Below, piece by piece: positions 6,102 to 9,558 of a DNA stretch of 9,558 nucleotides. The notes under the pieces were generated by a model, which was not told the origin of the DNA, searched no databases, and worked only from the letters and a program-made list of their open reading frames with translations. The DNA is taken from assembly GCA_028709135.1 (NCBI GenBank), contig JAQVXN010000053.1, forward strand, positions 1-9,558. Direction: 5' to 3'. This DNA comes from Bacteroidaceae bacterium (GTDB lineage: Bacteria > Bacteroidota > Bacteroidia > Bacteroidales > Bacteroidaceae). The position numbers and the translations under genes are program-made. How positions within the stretch are numbered: position 1 is the stretch's first letter; the number at the start of each line of letters is the position of its first letter.

Positions 6102-7832
6102 ATGGCAAATTTCTATAAAGACGTTCCAGAACTTAAATTTCATCTCAATCACCCGATGATGAAGCGTATTTGCGAACTCAAAGAACGCAACTACGAGGAT
6201 AAGGATAAATATGACTATGCTCCTCAAGATTTTGAGGATGCAATGGACTCTTTTGATCGCATACTTGACGTGGTGGGCAATCTCACTGAAAACGTGATTG
6301 CACCCAACGCAGAATGTATCGATGAAGAAGGTCCTCACTGCGCTAACGGTCGTGTTGAATATGCAGAAGGCACCAAGGTAAATTTAAAAGCCATGTGCGA
6401 GGCAGGACTTAGTGGCATGACCATGCCACGTTGCTTCGGAGGCCTTAACTTCCCCATTACGCCTTATACGATGGCAGCTGAAATCGTATCTACCGGCGAT
6501 GCTGCCTTTGGAAATATCTGGAGTTTACAGGACTGCATCGAAACTCTTTACGAATTTGGATCAGAAGATCAACACAACCGTTTTATTCCGCGCGTATGCG
6601 CAGGAGAAACGATGTCAATGGACCTTACCGAACCAGACGCAGGCTCAGACCTGCAAAGCGTAATGCTCAAAGCCACCTACTCTGAAAAAGATGGTTGTTG
6701 GCTACTTAACGGCGTAAAGCGTTTTATCACGAACGGAGATTCCAATATCCATCTCGTTTTAGCCCGTTCAGAAGAAGGTACTCGTGATGGCCGTGGACTA
6801 TCTATGTTCATCTACGACAAAAATCAAGGAGGAGTAAACGTACGCCGCATTGAAAACAAACTTGGCATCCACGGTTCTCCTACTTGCGAACTAGTTTACA
6901 AAAACGCACATGCAGAACTCTGCGGAGAACGGAAGTTGGGACTTATCAAATATGTCATGGCTCTCATGAACGGCGCCCGCCTCGGCATCGCTGCACAAAG
7001 TGTAGGTATCAGCCAAGCTGCTTACAATGAAGCTCTTGATTACGCCAAGAACCGCAAACAATTCGGGAAAACCATTATAGAAATGGCTTCCGTATATGAT
7101 CTGCTGGCCACCATGAAGGCCAAACTCGATGCAGGTCGTTCTCTGCTCTACCAAACATCCCGCTACGTAGACATTTATAAAGCACTTGACGACATTGCGC
7201 GCACACGCAAACTTACACCCGAAGAGCGTCAAGAGCAACGCACGATGTTAAAACTTGCTGACAGCTTTACACCTCTTTCAAAAGGCATGAACTCCGAATA
7301 TGCCAATCAGAATGCTTACGATTGTATTCAGGTTCACGGTGGTTCTGGTTTCATGATGGAATATGCTTGCCAGCGTCTTTATCGCGACGCCCGCATCACC
7401 TCAATTTACGAAGGTACTACCCAATTGCAGGTTGTTGCAGCTATTCGCTACGTAACCAACGGCAGTTATCTGAAAACGATTCGCGAATTCGAACAACACG
7501 CTCCTGCAGCAGAATTTGAAAGCATCATGACACGCCTCAAGGCAATGACAGACAAATTTGAAGCAGCAGAAATACGAATCAAAGAATTTGCCAACCAAGA
7601 ATTGCAAGACCTCGTAGGACGTCGCCTTTACGAAATGGCAGCTGACATTATCATGAGCCACTTGCTTCTGCAAGATGCCACACGCAATTCCGACCTCTTC
7701 CGCAAGAGCCTGAACATCTATGTCAACTTGGCTGAAAGCGAAGTTGAAAAACATGCTCAATTCATTTCACATATTTCGCCGGACGATATTCAAAACTATC
7801 GTACTACCTCTCAAACAGAAAAAGCAGAATAG
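6102..7832 (+). CDS. Acyl-CoA dehydrogenase with extended C-terminal domain
   Basis: 576-residue FAD-dependent acyl-CoA dehydrogenase that should exchange electrons with the EtfAB encoded just upstream (5 nt gap). It would oxidise a CoA thioester, or reduce the enoyl-CoA if the Etf bifurcates. Ordinary members have about 380 residues; this one has an N-terminal extension (about 1-45), a charged insertion at about 358-385, and a helical C-terminal domain at about 455-570, as in the long bacterial class with an AcylCoA_dehyd_C-like domain. Core motifs: MDLTEPDAGSD (173-183), a flavin/substrate signature; GVKRFITNGD (204-213); RIENKLGIHGSPTCELVY (249-266); GARLGIAAQSVGISQAAY (291-308) and AKNRKQFGK (315-323); QVHGGSGFMMEYACQRLYRDARITSIYEGTTQ (410-441). 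E437 in IYEGTTQ occupies the place of the catalytic base of medium- and short-chain enzymes. Substrate chain length cannot be read from sequence. A strong terminator follows after 17 nt. Confidence 0.94.
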   Translation: MANFYKDVPELKFHLNHPMMKRICELKERNYEDKDKYDYAPQDFEDAMDSFDRILDVVGNLTENVIAPNAECIDEEGPHCANGRVEYAEGTKVNLKAMCEAGLSGMTMPRCFGGLNFPITPYTMAAEIVSTGDAAFGNIWSLQDCIETLYEFGSEDQHNRFIPRVCAGETMSMDLTEPDAGSDLQSVMLKATYSEKDGCWLLNGVKRFITNGDSNIHLVLARSEEGTRDGRGLSMFIYDKNQGGVNVRRIENKLGIHGSPTCELVYKNAHAELCGERKLGLIKYVMALMNGARLGIAAQSVGISQAAYNEALDYAKNRKQFGKTIIEMASVYDLLATMKAKLDAGRSLLYQTSRYVDIYKALDDIARTRKLTPEERQEQRTMLKLADSFTPLSKGMNSEYANQNAYDCIQVHGGSGFMMEYACQRLYRDARITSIYEGTTQLQVVAAIRYVTNGSYLKTIREFEQHAPAAEFESIMTRLKAMTDKFEAAEIRIKEFANQELQDLVGRRLYEMAADIIMSHLLLQDATRNSDLFRKSLNIYVNLAESEVEKHAQFISHISPDDIQNYRTTSQTEKAE

Positions 7833-7849
7833 TTATTACTCTTCACTAT

Positions 7850-7886
7850 AAAAGTCCGTGTTTATAACCTAAATACGGACTTTTTT
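7850..7886 (+). terminator. Intrinsic terminator of the etf-dehydrogenase operon
   Basis: AAAAGTCCGTGTTTA (7850-7864) pairs with TAAATACGGACTTTT (7870-7884) around a TAACC loop: 15 pairs, all Watson-Crick except one G-T, followed by a run totalling six T. It starts 17 nt after the dehydrogenase stop and ends the etfB-etfA-dehydrogenase transcript before the phosphatase gene. Confidence 0.93.
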
Positions 7887-7941
7887 ATTTATTTTGAACA
7901 AAAAGACAACTTCTAAAATCGAACCAGACAAATAAAATAAA

Positions 7942-8589
7942 ATGACTACTCTAATTCTGGATTTTGATGGAACATTGGGCGATTCGCGCAAACTCATTGT
8001 CAAAACAATGCGACAAACGCTCAAAGCCATGCAATTACCACCTTGCAGCGAAGCACAATGCGCTGCAACGATCGGTTTACCTCTTATTAAAAGTTTTGCC
8101 TCACTTATGCCTATGAATGAAAAAACAGCAAAAGCCTGTGCCGACCTATATTCCGATGTCTTTTTCCCACAAAACAATCATCCTGGTTCTGTTCCGGCTT
8201 TTCCTCATGTAATCAATACCATCAAACAGCTCCATCAACAAAACGTTTTGCTTACCATTGCAAGCAGTAGACGCACTTCCTCACTTGTAACACTACTTAC
8301 AGAAATGGACATTATCGGCTACTTTCGTCAAATTGTAAGTGTACTTGACGTTGTTCACGCAAAACCAGCACCGGACATGGCTCTAAAAATACTTCATGAC
8401 ACAGGCTCTCTCCCTGAAAACACTTTAGTAATTGGTGATACCTCTTTTGATATTCAAATGGGCTCATCAGCAGGATGCCGTACATGCGGCGTAACATACG
8501 GAAATGGCACAAGAGAACAACTCCAAAAAGCTGGAGCTCAATTTATAATTGACGACTTTCAAAAAACCATTTCACTTATTTCCTTATAA
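7942..8589 (+). CDS. HAD-superfamily phosphatase, phosphoglycolate-phosphatase-like
   Basis: 215-residue haloacid-dehalogenase-fold hydrolase, probably a cytoplasmic small-molecule phosphatase or phosphomutase-like enzyme. All four HAD motifs are present: motif I DFDGTLGDS at 7-15 (nucleophile D7, acid/base D9); motif II Ser in LTIASS at 104-109 (S108); motif III Lys in KPAPD at 141-145 (K141); motif IV GDTSFD at 165-170 (D166, D170, Mg2+ ligands). The helical stretch at about 16-80 is a C1-type cap, which gives Gph or beta-phosphoglucomutase-like enzymes their specificity. Length fits that group. The substrate cannot be told from sequence, so no symbol is given. The start at 7942 places motif I right at the N-terminus as usual; upstream is A-rich with no clear Shine-Dalgarno. 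It is a single-gene unit after the etf terminator, with no clear promoter seen (a poor TAAAATCG at 7914-7921 at best), and converges on the barrel-protein gene. Confidence 0.9.
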   Translation: MTTLILDFDGTLGDSRKLIVKTMRQTLKAMQLPPCSEAQCAATIGLPLIKSFASLMPMNEKTAKACADLYSDVFFPQNNHPGSVPAFPHVINTIKQLHQQNVLLTIASSRRTSSLVTLLTEMDIIGYFRQIVSVLDVVHAKPAPDMALKILHDTGSLPENTLVIGDTSFDIQMGSSAGCRTCGVTYGNGTREQLQKAGAQFIIDDFQKTISLISL

Positions 8590-8602
8590 AACTGTACTTA
8601 CT

Positions 8603-9379
8603 TTATTTTGTATTACTATGAACGTTACTAAACAAATTAAATAGGAAATACATTAAATTGTTTACTGACTTCTGCTTCGGTTTGCGATATGGGAAATCTA
8701 CTTCAAGGCCAATAGATATAGTTTGACGACGGTTTTTGTCATACATTTCCCATCTCTGCCCATTACAATTATCACAAGGAATAATTAATTTACCGAAATT
8801 ACTGCCATTCAGACCATAACGATATTCATAATCAAGTGTCAATGCTATTGAACGAAAAATATACACTACTACACCTAAACGAGGCTCAAGTGATAAAAAA
8901 GGAGCCTGCCCGCTATAGTCCAACTCAGCACGTTCTCCATTATCTGTAATTACACTGCATTTGCTACTATACTTACTCAAATTCAATAAATTAAATGACA
9001 GCCCGGCACCTACATATGGCTGTACAAACCATTTTGACGGGAAAAAATAAAATTTCATGCCTCCTTGAGGTCCTAACATACCATATTTTTTCAAACCTGT
9101 CCCACTACTGAAGTCTGTGAAAAATGTATTTTCCTCATAATATAAACCGGCATCTACAGAAAGGTGATTAAAAACATCATACTCCCCTGAAATAAAAAAA
9201 TAATTACCATCCGGACCATCCGCAATCGAAGAATTCGAGCTCGGTATAAAATCCTCTGCGTCATAAGTTGACTGTCCAAAACCAACTTTCAAACCCAAAT
9301 TGTGTTTGTTCTGTGCCATTCCACATAAAGACAATCCCAAACATAATACGGCGCAAAACACCTTTTTCATATCTTTCAT
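8603..9379 (-). CDS. Small outer-membrane beta-barrel protein
   Basis: 258 codons from the first ATG. The second ATG (9370, residue 4) may be the true start, because it gives the classic signal peptide MKKVFCAVLCLGLSLCGMA with cleavage before QN (residues 22/23 in the longer numbering). The mature protein shows alternating, Gly/aromatic-rich segments that fit about eight strands: about 26-36, 59-70, 73-87, 99-113, 117-132, 160-175, 178-192 and 218-231. This suits the OMP_b-brl (OmpX/OmpA-like) barrels common in Bacteroidetes. A loop holds PCDNCNG (201-207), a possible disulfide pair. Oddity: the last strand (ISIGLEVDF, ending F229) is not the C-terminus; a basic then hydrophobic 29-residue tail follows (230-258). 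The gene is more AT-rich than nuo or etf. It lies convergent to the phosphatase gene, 13 nt away. Function beyond 'outer-membrane protein' is unknown; it could be a structural or adhesion-related barrel. Confidence 0.8.
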   Translation of the reverse strand: MKDMKKVFCAVLCLGLSLCGMAQNKHNLGLKVGFGQSTYDAEDFIPSSNSSIADGPDGNYFFISGEYDVFNHLSVDAGLYYEENTFFTDFSSGTGLKKYGMLGPQGGMKFYFFPSKWFVQPYVGAGLSFNLLNLSKYSSKCSVITDNGERAELDYSGQAPFLSLEPRLGVVVYIFRSIALTLDYEYRYGLNGSNFGKLIIPCDNCNGQRWEMYDKNRRQTISIGLEVDFPYRKPKQKSVNNLMYFLFNLFSNVHSNTK

Positions 9380-9389
9380 TTTAACTATA

Positions 9390-9422
9390 CAAAAGTACCA
9401 TTTATCGTAACTATTCAGCCAA
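9390..9422 (-). promoter_or_regulatory. Promoter of the beta-barrel protein gene
   Basis: Read on the - strand, TACTTTTG (9397 to 9390) matches the Bacteroidetes -7 consensus TAnnTTTG. A TTGG (9422 to 9419) lies 21 nt upstream as a partial -33 element. Transcription should start about 9386, only 7 nt before the first ATG (9379) and 16 nt before the second (9370), which favours the second as the main start. Confidence 0.6.
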
Positions 9423-9510
9423 TAGAAGTTGGTTAGTTTTACTACATCTTTTGAGCGGTTGCTAAAGTTTTGATCATTTTCGTTTTATCTCTAAAATACA
9501 AGTCGATTTG

Positions 9511-9542
9511 CTTGCGTATCTCAGATAAATTCACTACCTTTG
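9511..9542 (+). promoter_or_regulatory. Promoter pointing out of the right edge
   Basis: CTTG (9511-9514), a three-of-four match to the -33 TTTG, is followed after 20 nt by TACCTTTG (9535-9542), a perfect TAnnTTTG -7 element. This is the best full Bacteroidetes-type promoter in the window. It would start transcription at about 9546 toward a gene beyond the edge. Together with the promoter at 9390-9422 it makes this a divergent control region. Confidence 0.7.
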
Positions 9543-9547
9543 TATCA

Positions 9548-9558
9548 ATGAGTGAGCA
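9548..9558 (+). CDS. Possible start of a gene continuing past the window
   Basis: ATG AGT GAG CA at the edge would encode Met-Ser-Glu and continue outside. It starts about 2 nt after the predicted transcription start, so if used it would be essentially leaderless. Eleven bases are too few to tell whether this is a gene or just leader sequence. Confidence 0.2.

Noticed and set aside
9382..9400. Lipoprotein signal for the barrel protein (Cys in LSLC)
   Set aside because: The residue before Cys is Leu, not Gly/Ala/Ser, and a better type I cleavage site (GMA before QN) follows; a barrel with about eight strands also does not suggest a lipoprotein.

Overview
The window looks like chromosomal DNA from a Bacteroidales bacterium, perhaps a Prevotella/Bacteroides relative (genus not resolved). 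The grounds are the Bacteroidetes-type promoter elements (TAnnTTTG, three good matches), the weak and A-rich ribosome-binding regions, the order nuoL-nuoM-nuoN, and the style of the long acyl-CoA dehydrogenase. Gene density is ordinary, with no mobile element, CRISPR array, rRNA or tRNA seen.

Region 1 (1-3642) is the 3' end of a respiratory complex I operon on the + strand. It holds the last 192 residues of NuoL, complete NuoM and complete NuoN, the three antiporter-like proton-pumping membrane subunits. They are closely spaced (13 and 23 nt) and closed by a strong intrinsic terminator just after nuoN.

Region 2 (3643-4187) is an AT-rich gap without a convincing gene. It contains a long but start-poor open frame that may be a relic, a -7 promoter element for the next operon, and a small hairpin in the predicted leader.

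Region 3 (4188-7886) is a compact three-gene operon on the + strand: etfB, etfA and a 576-residue acyl-CoA dehydrogenase with an extra C-terminal domain, separated by 10 and 5 nt and ended by a strong terminator. The dehydrogenase and EtfAB should form a flavin electron-transfer module that interconverts an acyl-CoA and its enoyl-CoA. EtfB resembles the clostridial, electron-bifurcating type. If it bifurcates, it could turn NADH into reduced ferredoxin, a plausible donor for the ferredoxin/flavodoxin-type complex I that many Bacteroidetes have. That coupling is inference: the two operons are transcriptionally separate and no ferredoxin gene is in view.

Region 4 (7887-9558) holds a HAD-family phosphatase (+) convergent with a small outer-membrane beta-barrel protein (-), only 13 nt apart and with no terminator between them. 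Upstream of the barrel gene lies a divergent promoter region. One promoter drives the barrel gene leftwards; another points out of the right edge, with an ATG at 9548 almost on the predicted transcription start.

The most interesting points are the bifurcating-type Etf beside complex I, a leucine in NuoM where the canonical trans-membrane-helix-7 lysine should be, the possible relic frame in the 3.6-4.2 kb gap, the very short leaders predicted at the right end, and an atypical C-terminal tail on the barrel protein. I found no clear new multi-gene system.
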